The position numbers were made by a program, and so were the translations under genes. The notes under the pieces are model-generated. The model worked only from the letters and a program-made list of their open reading frames with translations, was not told the origin of the DNA and ran no database searches. Below, piece after piece: positions 8,563 through 19,045 of a DNA stretch of 64,000 bases; within the stretch, counting starts at the first letter, position 1; every line of letters starts with the position of its first letter. The DNA is taken from the NCBI GenBank assembly GCA_946405515.1, contig CAMJHM010000004.1:1-64000 (forward strand). Reading direction: 5' to 3'. This DNA is from an uncultured Fibrobacter sp. GTDB taxonomy: Bacteria > Fibrobacterota > Fibrobacteria > Fibrobacterales > Fibrobacteraceae.

Positions 8563-10363
8563 CGGAGCCTCCCGCAGGTGAGGGCTCCACTTCGGGCGTT
8601 ATGAAGATAGCCAGTTCGCTCAGTTCGTCTTGCGTGGACGTATAACTGAAAAGTCGCCCCACCAGCGGGAGACTCCCCAGGAACGGCACGGCCGTGCGCA
8701 CTTCCGACTTGTTCTTGCGCATCAGACCGCCGAGGCAGAGCGTCTCTCCGTTGCGCAACACCACGGATGTCTTGAGGTTCCGCGTACTGATGTCACGCGG
8801 GCCGTCACCGGAGCTCCGCCCGGCCGTCTTAATTTCGGGCGACACCTCCAGCGTGATGCTCCCCTCCCGCGTAACCACGGGCGTGAGTTCCAGCGAAATC
8901 CCGTCGTTGAACGAGCGGTAATCCGTAATCGGGTAGCCGTCCGCCGAGACCTGGCTCACCAAGTAATAAACCGTATTCGTCACGTTCAACTCCGCCTTGC
9001 TGCCGTTCAGCGTCGTAAGCCTCGGACGTGCCAGCACCTCGGCCATATTATTTTCTTCGAGGCTCGCAAGTTCCATCTCGAAGCGGTCAGGCAAGAATCC
9101 GACCTTCCCAAACGCCCCCGACTTCGACAAGTCCTTCCCCAAAAAATCAAAGAAACCCCGGAACCCGATATCCCCCGCAGCGGTCTTCCGAGCGTTCCCA
9201 CCTCGCAAGCCAATCTCGAAATTCTTGCCGCGCTTGATTTCCACGATGATGCACGAGAGCGTCACCTGGAGCGCCGGCATATCCACCTGCACCAGGAGCG
9301 ATTCGGCCATCGCGATTTCTTCTGGCACGCCACCCAGGAGCAGCGCGTTCTGTTCCTTGACCTCGGCGGCAACGAAACTGCTCCCGGGCATAAACTTCGA
9401 GAGATGCGCAAGCGCCTTCTCCGAATCGATATACTTCAGCGGATAAAGGTGCGTCTGCGAAAGCGCATTGCGCACCCCCGTCTCGGCCACAAACAAATTT
9501 GCAGAATCCAGCACATAGGCGTAGCGACTCCCCCGGAATACCGCCCCGACGAGATCCCGCAGCGGAACGCGGTCGAACTTGAGGCGCACGGGCTCCTGCA
9601 TGTCACCGTACATCGCGAGGTTCAACCCGGCAGCCGCCGCGATCTCGCGCAGGACACTCGCCAGGGGGACAGCGGCCAGGTCAACGGAATACAGGGAATC
9701 GTCGCGAAATACGGACGCGCTTTCTGGACCCGCCCGGTCGCGGCGTACCGACACCCGCAAGCAACCACCCTCGGAGCGCACAGCAAACCCCTGCGATTCC
9801 ATCAGCGCCCGGAACGCCGCCACGGCGGGCATGTTCCTCAGCCTCCCCGACACCTTGCCCTGCACGTCAGGTTCCACGAGGATATTGAGCCCTGTATTTG
9901 CCGCATACTCCGACGCAAACTCGGCAACGTCCTTCCCCTTCACGGCCAGCGAGACGCCGGAATCCGACACCGCAAACTCCGCCTCGCCACGCTCTCGGAC
10001 GCGGCGGATATGCAGCACGCGGCCGTCCTTGACCACCTCGAGGCCGTGTGCCCCGCAAATCGCGGAAAGCCCCTCCAACAGCCCCACGCTGTCGAGGTGT
10101 AGCGTCACCGGCACCTCGGCCCCCTCGTCAACGACGATAGGCGTATCGTACGCCAGCGAGAGGCTGCGCGCCACGTCCGAAAGCGTGGCATCGACAAAAT
10201 CGAGCGAAACAGTGCCAGTACGCGCAGGAACATCGCCCGACGGCGCACACCAGCCCCCGACAGGGCCGAAGATACATAGGAAAAGAACCACTAATAGAAA
10301 ACAAGCCGCAGCAAGCGGCGGCGTACACCCAGAACACACAAGGGGCCTCCTAGAAAAAAGCAT
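8552..10363 (-). CDS. Secretin (GspD/PilQ-like outer-membrane channel)
   Basis: Several N-domains followed by a secretin domain (VTLSCIIVEIKRGKNFEIGLRGG...LARPRLTTLNGSKAELNV...GETLCLGGLMRKNKSE..VPFLGSLPLVGRLFSYTS); start MLFSRR at 10363 gives a signal peptide. Confidence 0.9.
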   Translation of the reverse strand: MLFSRRPLVCSGCTPPLAAACFLLVVLFLCIFGPVGGWCAPSGDVPARTGTVSLDFVDATLSDVARSLSLAYDTPIVVDEGAEVPVTLHLDSVGLLEGLSAICGAHGLEVVKDGRVLHIRRVRERGEAEFAVSDSGVSLAVKGKDVAEFASEYAANTGLNILVEPDVQGKVSGRLRNMPAVAAFRALMESQGFAVRSEGGCLRVSVRRDRAGPESASVFRDDSLYSVDLAAVPLASVLREIAAAAGLNLAMYGDMQEPVRLKFDRVPLRDLVGAVFRGSRYAYVLDSANLFVAETGVRNALSQTHLYPLKYIDSEKALAHLSKFMPGSSFVAAEVKEQNALLLGGVPEEIAMAESLLVQVDMPALQVTLSCIIVEIKRGKNFEIGLRGGNARKTAAGDIGFRGFFDFLGKDLSKSGAFGKVGFLPDRFEMELASLEENNMAEVLARPRLTTLNGSKAELNVTNTVYYLVSQVSADGYPITDYRSFNDGISLELTPVVTREGSITLEVSPEIKTAGRSSGDGPRDISTRNLKTSVVLRNGETLCLGGLMRKNKSEVRTAVPFLGSLPLVGRLFSYTSTQDELSELAIFITPEVEPSPAGGSDVP

Positions 10364-10540
10364 ACCCGCCGTGACCGTTGGAGGCCGGCAGCCCCTGCCC
10401 GGGATGTACAAATGCACCCGAAAGTGCACAGGACATTCGCCTGTTCGCCCCTTAATATAAAAAAAACGGGACTTCAGCCCCACATTTTGACTTTTGTCAC
10501 ACTTTTTTATTTATATCCCCCCAAAATCTTCCTTCTTTAT

Positions 10541-10549
10541 TAAATTTTG
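10541..10549 (+). promoter_or_regulatory. TAAATTTTG box upstream of 10578 gene
   Basis: TAnnTTTTG match in a short intergenic region. Confidence 0.3.
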
Positions 10550-10577
10550 ATTACAAACAACAACCAAAGGAGATATC

Positions 10578-11336
10578 ATGTTAAAGAAAATCATCCTCGC
10601 CATGGCTCTCGTAGCAACAGCATCCTTCGCAACTTGGGACAAGTTCCCGGTTCTCGAACAACATAAGGGTCAAGCCGAAGTCGGCCTTGCTTATGCAATG
10701 CAAGGTGATTTAAGTGCACTGGGAATCTTTGGAGCGGCCCGCTTCACAGTAGTCCAAAATCTTGAACTGGGTGTTGCCGTCCCCTATACCATCTTCACTC
10801 ACTTTGACGGTGAAGATGTGAAGCGCGACGGTCTGAACAACATTCCGCTCATGGTTCGCTTCCAGTTCCTGCCTATCCTGAATGCATTCGTTGATGTGGA
10901 CCTCCCCGTTGGCGACGAAGAAGTCAGCGACGATGGATTGGGCGTCCACTTTGGTGTTCAGTTCTCTCAAAAGTTCGGCATCGTGAACTTCGGTTCCGAA
11001 CTCGGTCTTGAAATCCGCACCGAAGGCGACAACGAAATTGCTCCTCCTTGGCTGCTGAACATCGGAGCTGAAGCAGACTTCCTCGTCACCGATATGCTGA
11101 CCCCGTACGTTGGCTTGGACTTCTACATGTGGCTTGGCGAATATACTCATGACGGTGATGAAATTGCGGGTTCCGATGCTAGTGGCACAATTGGTGTCGC
11201 CCCCTACATTGGCTTGAACATCGCCATCACCCAAATGTTCTACGCCGACGTAAGCGCATCCTTCGGTTTCGGCGAAGACTTCTTCGGCGAAGACACCCCG
11301 ATTACCCTGCAGGGTAAGTTCGGCGTCAACTTCTAA
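10578..11336 (+). CDS. Outer-membrane beta-barrel-like protein
   Basis: Signal peptide and alternating aromatic/glycine beta-barrel pattern ending in F (GKFGVNF). Confidence 0.7.
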   Translation: MLKKIILAMALVATASFATWDKFPVLEQHKGQAEVGLAYAMQGDLSALGIFGAARFTVVQNLELGVAVPYTIFTHFDGEDVKRDGLNNIPLMVRFQFLPILNAFVDVDLPVGDEEVSDDGLGVHFGVQFSQKFGIVNFGSELGLEIRTEGDNEIAPPWLLNIGAEADFLVTDMLTPYVGLDFYMWLGEYTHDGDEIAGSDASGTIGVAPYIGLNIAITQMFYADVSASFGFGEDFFGEDTPITLQGKFGVNF

Positions 11337-11362
11337 GCAGAGTTTTCAAACCCTATAGAAAC

Positions 11363-11388
11363 GGTCCGCACAAGCGGGCCGCTTTTTT
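11363..11388 (+). terminator. Rho-independent terminator
   Basis: GGTCCGC-ACAA-GCGGGCC then TTTTTT. Confidence 0.75.
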
Positions 11389-11483
11389 GCATAAAAAAGA
11401 GTGAACACAAGTGCACTAGCTGAAAATTTTCTATATTGTGTCCTATCCGGGGAAAGCCCCCGCAAAAAGTTTAAAGGATTCCC

Positions 11484-13328
11484 ATGGCAGCGAACAACTA
11501 TACCGAAGAAAGTATTAAATCCCTCGAATGGCACGAACACATCCGGCTCCGCCCGGGTATGTACATCGGCAAACTGGGCGACGGCAATAGCCCGGACGAC
11601 GGTATTTACGTTCTGGTCAAGGAAATTATCGATAACTCCATCGACGAATTCGTGATGGGTGCCGGCAAGAAGATCGAAATCGACATCGAGGACCGCTCCG
11701 CCAGGGTCCGCGACTACGGCCGTGGCATCCCTCTGGGCAAGGTCATCGACTGCGTTAGCAAGATTAACACCGGCGGTAAGTACGATTCCGAGGCGTTCCA
11801 GAAATCCGTCGGCTTGAACGGCGTGGGAACCAAGGCCGTGAACGCGCTTTCGACCAAGTTTATCGTGAAGAGCTTCCGCGACGGTCGCATGAAGCAGGCC
11901 GAGTTCTGCCGCGGCGTGCTCATCAAGGAATACAGGGAATGCGCCACCAACGAGAAGAACGGCACCGAAATCTATTTTGAGCCGGATGCGGACATCTTCA
12001 AGAACTACCGCTACCTCCCGGCCTATATGGAAGAGAAGGTCTGGAACTACGCCTACCTGAACAACGGGCTCACGCTCGTCATGAACGGCAAGCCCTACAC
12101 GAGCCCGAACGGCCTTTTGGACCTGCTCCAGAAGCACGTGGACGATTCCATCCGCTACCCCGTCATCCACTTCAAGGACAAGGATATCGAGTGCGCGTTC
12201 ACGCACGGTAACCAGTACGGAGAACACTACTACAGCTTCGTGAACGGCCAGCACACCACCCAGGGCGGTACCCACCAGCAGGCCTTCCGCGAAGGTATAG
12301 TCAAGGGCGCCCGCGACCACTTCAAGAAGGACCTGGACCCCTCCGACGTCCGCAACTGCATCATCGGCGCCATTTCCGTGCGCATCCAGGAACCGGTTTT
12401 CGAATCCCAGACCAAGACCAAGCTCGGCTCCACGACGGTCGCCCCCGGCGGCGCCCAGCTGCGTACCTGGGTCGTTGACTACGTGGCAAGCCAGTTCGAC
12501 AACTACCTGCACAAGAACCCCGAAACCGAGAAGGCGCTCCTCAACCGCATCAACCAGAACGAGCGCGAACGCAAGGAAATCGCGGGTATCAAGAAACTCG
12601 CGAACGAACGCGCCAAGAAGGCGAACCTGCACAACCGCAAGCTCCGCGACTGCAAGGTCCACCTCACCGACACCAAGAACGCGCTCAACCGCGAATCCAT
12701 GATCTTCATTACCGAGGGTGACTCTGCATCCGGTTCCATCACCAAGGCAAGGAACGTGCAGACCCAGGCCGTGTTCAGCCTGCGCGGTAAGCCGCTCAAC
12801 AGTTTCGGCATGACAAAGAAGGTCGTGTACGAGAACGAGGAATTCAACCTGTTGCAGCACGCGCTCGACCTGGAAAACGGTCTCGAGAACCTGCGCTACG
12901 ACAAGGTGATTATCGCGACCGATGCCGATGTGGACGGTATGCACATCCGCCTGCTCCTGATGACATTCTTCTTGCAGTTCTTCCCGGAACTCGTGGAACA
13001 GAAGCACCTCTACATCTTGCAGACTCCGCTATTCCGCGTGAGGAACAAGAAAGAGACCCGCTACTGCTACGACGAATCGGAAAGGGACAAGGCCGCAAGC
13101 GATATCGGCAAGACGGACCTCGAGATCACCCGATTCAAAGGTCTCGGCGAAATCAGCCCCGAAGAGTTCGGCCAGTTCATCGGCGAAGACATGCGTCTCG
13201 AAACCGTGAACATCCCGCCCGACGCAAGCCTCGGCAAGATGCTCGAATACTACATGGGCAACAACACGCCGGCCCGTCAGGAACACATCGTGCAGAACCT
13301 CCACGCGAACGCCGTGGAAGAACTCTAA
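11484..13328 (+). CDS. parE: DNA topoisomerase IV subunit B / type II topoisomerase ATPase subunit
   Basis: GHKL ATPase ([38 protein letters not shown]) and TOPRIM ([29 protein letters not shown]). Confidence 0.92.
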   Translation: MAANNYTEESIKSLEWHEHIRLRPGMYIGKLGDGNSPDDGIYVLVKEIIDNSIDEFVMGAGKKIEIDIEDRSARVRDYGRGIPLGKVIDCVSKINTGGKYDSEAFQKSVGLNGVGTKAVNALSTKFIVKSFRDGRMKQAEFCRGVLIKEYRECATNEKNGTEIYFEPDADIFKNYRYLPAYMEEKVWNYAYLNNGLTLVMNGKPYTSPNGLLDLLQKHVDDSIRYPVIHFKDKDIECAFTHGNQYGEHYYSFVNGQHTTQGGTHQQAFREGIVKGARDHFKKDLDPSDVRNCIIGAISVRIQEPVFESQTKTKLGSTTVAPGGAQLRTWVVDYVASQFDNYLHKNPETEKALLNRINQNERERKEIAGIKKLANERAKKANLHNRKLRDCKVHLTDTKNALNRESMIFITEGDSASGSITKARNVQTQAVFSLRGKPLNSFGMTKKVVYENEEFNLLQHALDLENGLENLRYDKVIIATDADVDGMHIRLLLMTFFLQFFPELVEQKHLYILQTPLFRVRNKKETRYCYDESERDKAASDIGKTDLEITRFKGLGEISPEEFGQFIGEDMRLETVNIPPDASLGKMLEYYMGNNTPARQEHIVQNLHANAVEEL

Positions 13329-13352
13329 CAAATCATTTTACGTTATTATCTG

Positions 13353-13386
13353 CCGCCGGGGTCACCACCCCGCGGTTTCTTTATTT
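13353..13386 (+). terminator. Terminator after parE
   Basis: CCGCCGGGGT-CACC-ACCCCGCGG followed by TTTCTTTATTT. Confidence 0.6.
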
Positions 13387-13494
13387 CGTCAACTCGTTGA
13401 CCATCAAGCCGTTAACACAACTAGCACTAGCAAAAGGCATTTTAGATGCCATTTTCTTCGTTTTTAAGGGCTTTTTTTATTATCTTTGTAATGT

Positions 13495-13989
13495 ATGGTA
13501 CAAATGAGTCAGACATCGTGGCAAGACATTTCCCTGGCAGACGTTAAGGAAATCCTCACATTCGCCCCCCTGAACCTGGCTATTGGCGCCAACCCCGTTT
13601 TGCATTACACCCTCCCCAAAGAACTTGTCGCTGGCGAAAAAATCAAGTACACGCTTGTCGCCGGATTCAAGACCATCACGTGGACAGGCATCATCGGCGC
13701 CATCAACGAAGGCAAGCTGATGGTCCGTCTCGAGAAGGGCCCGTTCCGCGGCTTCACGGCCACGCACTGGTACGAGGCAGAAGGCAGCTTTACCGCCTGT
13801 TGCGACGAGTTCACGTTCCAGGGATTTACCGATATTTCGGAAAGTACATTCAAGGACCTGATCGACAAGACGCATGTCATCTACGCGATGGACTCCCGCA
13901 AGGCCGCCCGCGAAGTAGAACTCTCTGTCGAAGCGAAAAAGCAGACCCAGTCCTTTGAAAGCCTAGATTCCAGCGCAACCGCGGGGTAG
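13495..13989 (+). CDS. Hypothetical SRPBCC/polyketide-cyclase-like protein
   Basis: ORF in operon with ubiD-like gene; pattern like ligand-binding SRPBCC (MVRLEKGPFRGFTATHWYEAEG). Confidence 0.55.
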   Translation: MVQMSQTSWQDISLADVKEILTFAPLNLAIGANPVLHYTLPKELVAGEKIKYTLVAGFKTITWTGIIGAINEGKLMVRLEKGPFRGFTATHWYEAEGSFTACCDEFTFQGFTDISESTFKDLIDKTHVIYAMDSRKAAREVELSVEAKKQTQSFESLDSSATAG

Positions 13990-13992
13990 GCC

Positions 13993-15783
13993 ATGTACAT
14001 CTCCCTCGAACAGGCCCTGCTGGATCTTGAAAAAGCGGGGATGCTGAAAAGAATCAAGGAAGAGGTAGACCCTAATCTTGAAATGGCAGCTATCGCCCGC
14101 GAAGCATTCGCACGGGGCGACAAGGCTATTCTGTTCGAGAAGGTCAAAGGTTCGCGTTTCCGCGCCGCCTGCAACATCTACGGCACCGAGAAGCGCATGC
14201 AGTACCTCTTCCGCAAGGAAATCAAGTCCGTCACGGACGCGGTCGCCTTCAAGGCCAACCCGGCGGGGTTCTTCAGGAGAATCAACCCGTTCCGCTGGTA
14301 CCGCGCGGCCAAGGCCGGCAAGGCTAGCCTCCCCCTCAAGGCCGGGAGCATCCACGATTTCGAGGAATGCAGTCTCGCGGACCTGCCGCAAATCAAGTGC
14401 TGGCCCGAAGACGGCGGTGCGTTCATCACGCTGCCGCAGGTGGCCACGCGGCCATCGCCCAAGGCTCGCATCCTGGAAACCAACGTGGGCATGTACCGTA
14501 TCCAAATTTCAGGGAACAACTACCTAGAAAACGAATGCGGGCTGCACTACCAGCTAGGCAGGGACATATCAAGGCACCACCAGGCCGCCATAGAGGCAGG
14601 CAAGCCGCTCAAGGTGAGCATTTTCGTAGGCGGGCCTCCGGCTCACACGATAGCCGCCATCATGCCTATGCCCGAAAATCTTTCGGAACTGGTATTTGCC
14701 GGTATGCTCGGCGGCAGGCGATTCCGCTACTTTATCCATGATGGCTATATCGTGTCCGAGGATGCAGATTTCTGCATCCTCGGAGAAGTTGCTCCGCAAC
14801 TTAAGCCGGAGGGCCCCTTCGGCGACCACATCGGCTATTACTCCGCGACACACCCCTTCCCCTACATCAATGTGAAAAAGGTGCTTTGCAAAAAGAACGC
14901 CATCTTCCCGTTCACTGTCGTCGGTCGCCCCCCGCAAGAAGACACTCTGTTCGGCAAGTTCATCCACCAAGTAACAAAGCCAATGGTGCCCGCCTCGGTG
15001 CCCGGCGTCCACGCCATCAACGCAGTCGACGATGCCGGAGTCCATTCCCTGTGCCTTGCCATCGCAAGCGAAAAGGAATGCCCATACAACAGCGGCAGGG
15101 AACCCTTGGGAATCCTGAAAATTGCAAACGCGCTCCTCGGCTTTAACCAGGTGAGCCTTTCCAAATACCTGATTCTTGCGGCCAAGCAGGACAATCCTGA
15201 ACTGGACGTAAACAACATTCCCGAATTTTTCACGCATGTTCTCGAGCGTATCGACTTCGGCCGTGACTTGCATTTCCAAACATCCACGACCATCGATACA
15301 CTAGATTACACAGGCACCAAGCTGAATCACGGATCCAAGCTCGTCATTGTCGCTGTCGGCGAACCCCGACGGATTCTCCGCAACAACGCCCACGATTTAG
15401 ATTCGCTCCCGCTACCAAGCGGCTTCGACAGTCCGAAGGTCATCTTGCCCGGCACCATCGCCATCCACGCAAACGCAGACGCCGATTTGGAGACCCTCCG
15501 CAAGACGTTCGAAAGCTGGGGCTACCGCGAAAACTATCCCTGGGTGAGCCTTGTCGACACAACGGAAAATATCGACTTGAGGGATTTCCTCTGGATGTCT
15601 TTCACGCGCTCCGACCCAGCACAGGATGTACATGGGCTGAACGAAGAATTCCGCGACAAGCACTGGAGCATCCAGGCCCCGCTCATTCTTGATGCCCGCA
15701 TCAAGCCACACCACCAGAAACCCCTCACCGTCCCTGACGCCATCACGAGCCGCGCAAGGGCAATCCTCGACAGGGCCAAATGA
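13993..15783 (+). CDS. UbiD family decarboxylase
   Basis: UbiD-like segments (NVGMYRIQISGNNYLENECGLHYQLGRDISRHHQAA, PEGPFGDHIGYYS, VVGRPPQEDT). Confidence 0.88.
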   Translation: MYISLEQALLDLEKAGMLKRIKEEVDPNLEMAAIAREAFARGDKAILFEKVKGSRFRAACNIYGTEKRMQYLFRKEIKSVTDAVAFKANPAGFFRRINPFRWYRAAKAGKASLPLKAGSIHDFEECSLADLPQIKCWPEDGGAFITLPQVATRPSPKARILETNVGMYRIQISGNNYLENECGLHYQLGRDISRHHQAAIEAGKPLKVSIFVGGPPAHTIAAIMPMPENLSELVFAGMLGGRRFRYFIHDGYIVSEDADFCILGEVAPQLKPEGPFGDHIGYYSATHPFPYINVKKVLCKKNAIFPFTVVGRPPQEDTLFGKFIHQVTKPMVPASVPGVHAINAVDDAGVHSLCLAIASEKECPYNSGREPLGILKIANALLGFNQVSLSKYLILAAKQDNPELDVNNIPEFFTHVLERIDFGRDLHFQTSTTIDTLDYTGTKLNHGSKLVIVAVGEPRRILRNNAHDLDSLPLPSGFDSPKVILPGTIAIHANADADLETLRKTFESWGYRENYPWVSLVDTTENIDLRDFLWMSFTRSDPAQDVHGLNEEFRDKHWSIQAPLILDARIKPHHQKPLTVPDAITSRARAILDRAK

Positions 15784-17414
15784 CGCGACTGACAGCAATA
15801 ATTCTTGGCATACTCATCGCCTGCACCGGAGCGTTCGCTCACGGCAGGAATTGTGCAACAGCAAACCTATTTCACAACAAGCAGTACAACAGGGGACCGC
15901 TACAGGCACGCGCCCAAAAAGCAGACCTGTTCAAAATTGCAAACTGCGCTACCGAAAACTATTACAACAAAGTGCTCTCGCAAAAGACGGAGCACTTCCA
16001 GATATTCTACACGCTAGATGGCCCCCATGCCACAAAGAAAGCATTCGTCGACAGCATAGCTGCAAACCTGGAACGTGCATACACGATGCACACAAAAGAA
16101 CTGGGTATGCGCCAACCGATTGGTTCGACAAAGACACACCATTACAACGAAGACGTTGACAAAGGACTCTATCCCGTTGAAATCATCGATGTTGACCTAA
16201 TCCGCGACGCATCTTCCATATTTCTCGGGCAAACTTGCGGAGGTTGTTTCGGGCTCACCCTTCCCAAAAACAAGGAGACGACAGACACTACCCAGCTATT
16301 CATTGACAACGACTTCAAATACATAAGTTCGATGGGTAGCCGAAAAAGCATGGAAAACAATCCCGAGTGTACCTACATAGAGGCATCCATTCCGCTCAAG
16401 CAACAAACAACAGGTGAAGATTTCAGCAAAAACTGGGACAAGGCCATTCGAATAACCACATTCCACGAGATGTACCATGCTAGTCAGCTCCGCTACCTGA
16501 ACATGTTTGATTATTGGACATTCTGGTTCGAAGCCTCGGCCACAGGCGTCGAAGAACTGGGCGACCCCAACGTAAACGACTATTTTGGATATATCGCCAA
16601 CACATTCAAACAGATAGGCACCCCCATCAATTCCCTCGCCGATTCAGACACTTACGGAATGAGCACACTCTACCTTTTCCTTTTCAACAACGTCGAGAAA
16701 AAATTTGACAAGGAAATTTGGAACGGGTTCCTGCAAAATCACGAACAAAGTTTCGACATTCATCTTGCAAATTACTTGAGCAAGAAAAAACTCAATGCCG
16801 ACTCTGTATTCCATGATTACGCTGTTCGTCTTTCTTTCTCGGGCAACCGCAGTTCTGCAATCAAAAAAACGGATTGGATCCATGCCGATGAGGGCAACTG
16901 GGCCACCATCCGCTATGCAAACGCCTCTTCCTTTGAGCCCGATACCACAAGATTCCTGTTCTCGTATTATGCCGGAGGGCATCCAGACTTCACCCACTAC
17001 AAAGGGGATGCAAGCGCAGCCATCTACCGCAAAGGGAAAGCAAGCATAGTCCCCATCAAATCAACAAACACGGCAGATTCCATCTACAGCACCATGTCTA
17101 GCGCAGATTCCACGGTCTGGATTTTCAGTAGGCTCGGAGAAAGCGACTTTGTCAAGACGCGTTACGCAAACAGCAAGCTCAGGGCATACCCCACCCCATG
17201 GCGCGAAGGATCTCTCTGCTTTACGCCGCTCCCGCGTGACAAGGACTACGTTGAAATCCGCAACCGTCGTGGAGCCATCGTCATGCAAGAAAAATACCAA
17301 GGCACGCTTCTCTGCATCGAAGAAAATAAAGTCCGTGAAAAAATGGTTCCTGGGGTCTACTGGTTCCGTGCGGGCAATAGCGGCAAAGCCGAAAAGTTCA
17401 TGATTGTCTACTAG
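15780..17414 (+). CDS. Secreted putative zinc metallopeptidase (HEMYH)
   Basis: Signal peptide; TFHEMYHASQL (HExxH) followed by FWFEASATGVEELGDPNVND; C-terminal sorting-like beta domain. Confidence 0.7.
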   Translation: MTRLTAIILGILIACTGAFAHGRNCATANLFHNKQYNRGPLQARAQKADLFKIANCATENYYNKVLSQKTEHFQIFYTLDGPHATKKAFVDSIAANLERAYTMHTKELGMRQPIGSTKTHHYNEDVDKGLYPVEIIDVDLIRDASSIFLGQTCGGCFGLTLPKNKETTDTTQLFIDNDFKYISSMGSRKSMENNPECTYIEASIPLKQQTTGEDFSKNWDKAIRITTFHEMYHASQLRYLNMFDYWTFWFEASATGVEELGDPNVNDYFGYIANTFKQIGTPINSLADSDTYGMSTLYLFLFNNVEKKFDKEIWNGFLQNHEQSFDIHLANYLSKKKLNADSVFHDYAVRLSFSGNRSSAIKKTDWIHADEGNWATIRYANASSFEPDTTRFLFSYYAGGHPDFTHYKGDASAAIYRKGKASIVPIKSTNTADSIYSTMSSADSTVWIFSRLGESDFVKTRYANSKLRAYPTPWREGSLCFTPLPRDKDYVEIRNRRGAIVMQEKYQGTLLCIEENKVREKMVPGVYWFRAGNSGKAEKFMIVY

Positions 17415-19021
17415 AGACAATCCTTGAAAATGCAATCTTCGGATTCGAGTTTTGTCAAAACAGAAGTATCGAACTGGTCAAGGCTCTTGCAATCCTTGAA
17501 ATCGTCTAACACCATGCAGGCTTCGCCATACAGCGATTCTGCCCGCAGGTAATGCGATTCCAGCCGGTGTTTCGCATAGTCTTCTGTAGAATGGTTGTGA
17601 ATCATAAACGCCCAGTCCGACGACTGGAACAGCATCAGTTCGCGTTCCATCTGGTGGACAAAGCGCTGCATCAGCGCTGCGACTTCGGCATCATTCACTT
17701 TAGAGGAAGTGCGTTTCAGGGAATCTATCCTCGCCCGAATACGGTACGATAGCGGGTAATATTTCTCTGTTTCGGGATTGATCCACACTGAAGCAAATCC
17801 ACCCTCGCCCCACGAAGAGAATGCCGGTTCATGGGCATCCGGGTCGGCAGAAGAGACCATCACATCGTCGGCACCCATGAAGTCCAATATGGAGCTCGCT
17901 GCGGCACGTTCCAACAGCGCTTCCAAGAAAAGCGGGCCTTCGAACCACCAATGTCCAAAAAGTTCGGCATCGTATGGGCAAAGGAGTGCAGCCTTGTTTC
18001 CACCCATCTTGGGGATGATATCCGAAAGGGTCGCCTCCCTGTTCGCCACGAACAATCGCGCATGGTCTTGAACAAGGCGCATCGCATTCCATGGTCGATA
18101 GAATTCCTTCTGTTCGCTCCCTGTAATACGGTAATACTTGAAACCAGAATCAATCGGGGTATCGCCCGAGAAGAAATACTCACCCAGGTAAGAGCGTTCG
18201 CGCTCCCTTGCGATATCCTTGAAGAATTCACGGTATTCAGGATGCCCCGGATAACCCGTGCGGCGGCTCCACACTTCCATGGAACTGGCCTGCTCGCGGC
18301 CCATGCAATAGAGCCCCGACGGTGTACGGAGCGGAGTGAACACGCCGTATTTGGGCGGCGGAGACGACAACAGGACTCCGTGCGTTTCCAGGAAAAAATA
18401 CTTCAGGCCAAACTCGGCCAAGAAACGTTCCAGCCCGGGGAAATAGCCGCATTCCGGGAGCCAAATACCCTTAGGCTTGCGCCCGAAGGCCTGTTCAAAA
18501 CAAGATACTGTCGCGGCCAAGTGCATACGAATCGAGGCAGGGTCGCTTTGGTATGCGGGCAAGAAGGGGTGCGTCCCGACACACGTGAGCAAATTCAGTT
18601 TTCCTGCAACTTCCAGGGCCTTGAATTCTTTTAACAAATCCCGGCCAATCCGGTTTTCCCACGTATCAATCAGCGCACGCTGACGGTCCAAGTAAAAACG
18701 GGCAAGATGCGCCTGAGGGCCGTCATTGAAACGGGCGACCTCTTTTTCGGCAAGTTCAAGTTGGCGTTGTAGATGGCCGGATATCTTTGAAACCAGGCTC
18801 TCATCGCGAAGCATCTCGATTAGCGGCGGGGACACACTCAAGTTGAATTTGCCCGGCACGCCCTTTTCGAGCAGGCGCCGCATAGACTGCACCAGAGGCA
18901 GGTACGATTCCGTAACCGCCTCAAAAAGCCAGTTTTCCTCGAAAAAGCGTTCACATTCTGGATGACGCACAAAAGGCAAGTGCGCATGCAACAGAAAAAG
19001 AATTTGGCCTGGTGCAGACAA
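17411..19021 (-). CDS. Glycoside hydrolase family 57 protein (1,4-alpha-glucan branching enzyme-like)
   Basis: LHAHLPFVRHPE N-terminus, KGIWLPECGYFPGLE, CPYDAELFGHWWFEGP motifs typical of GH57/DUF1957. Confidence 0.9.
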   Translation of the reverse strand: MSAPGQILFLLHAHLPFVRHPECERFFEENWLFEAVTESYLPLVQSMRRLLEKGVPGKFNLSVSPPLIEMLRDESLVSKISGHLQRQLELAEKEVARFNDGPQAHLARFYLDRQRALIDTWENRIGRDLLKEFKALEVAGKLNLLTCVGTHPFLPAYQSDPASIRMHLAATVSCFEQAFGRKPKGIWLPECGYFPGLERFLAEFGLKYFFLETHGVLLSSPPPKYGVFTPLRTPSGLYCMGREQASSMEVWSRRTGYPGHPEYREFFKDIARERERSYLGEYFFSGDTPIDSGFKYYRITGSEQKEFYRPWNAMRLVQDHARLFVANREATLSDIIPKMGGNKAALLCPYDAELFGHWWFEGPLFLEALLERAAASSILDFMGADDVMVSSADPDAHEPAFSSWGEGGFASVWINPETEKYYPLSYRIRARIDSLKRTSSKVNDAEVAALMQRFVHQMERELMLFQSSDWAFMIHNHSTEDYAKHRLESHYLRAESLYGEACMVLDDFKDCKSLDQFDTSVLTKLESEDCIFKDCL

Positions 19022-19045
19022 GCTAACAACACCCGAAAAACTGAA

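Noticed and set aside
8630-10102. 490-aa plus-strand ORF
   Set aside because: Antisense shadow of the secretin gene; Arg/His-rich.
11346-13007. 553-aa minus-strand ORF
   Set aside because: Antisense shadow of parE.
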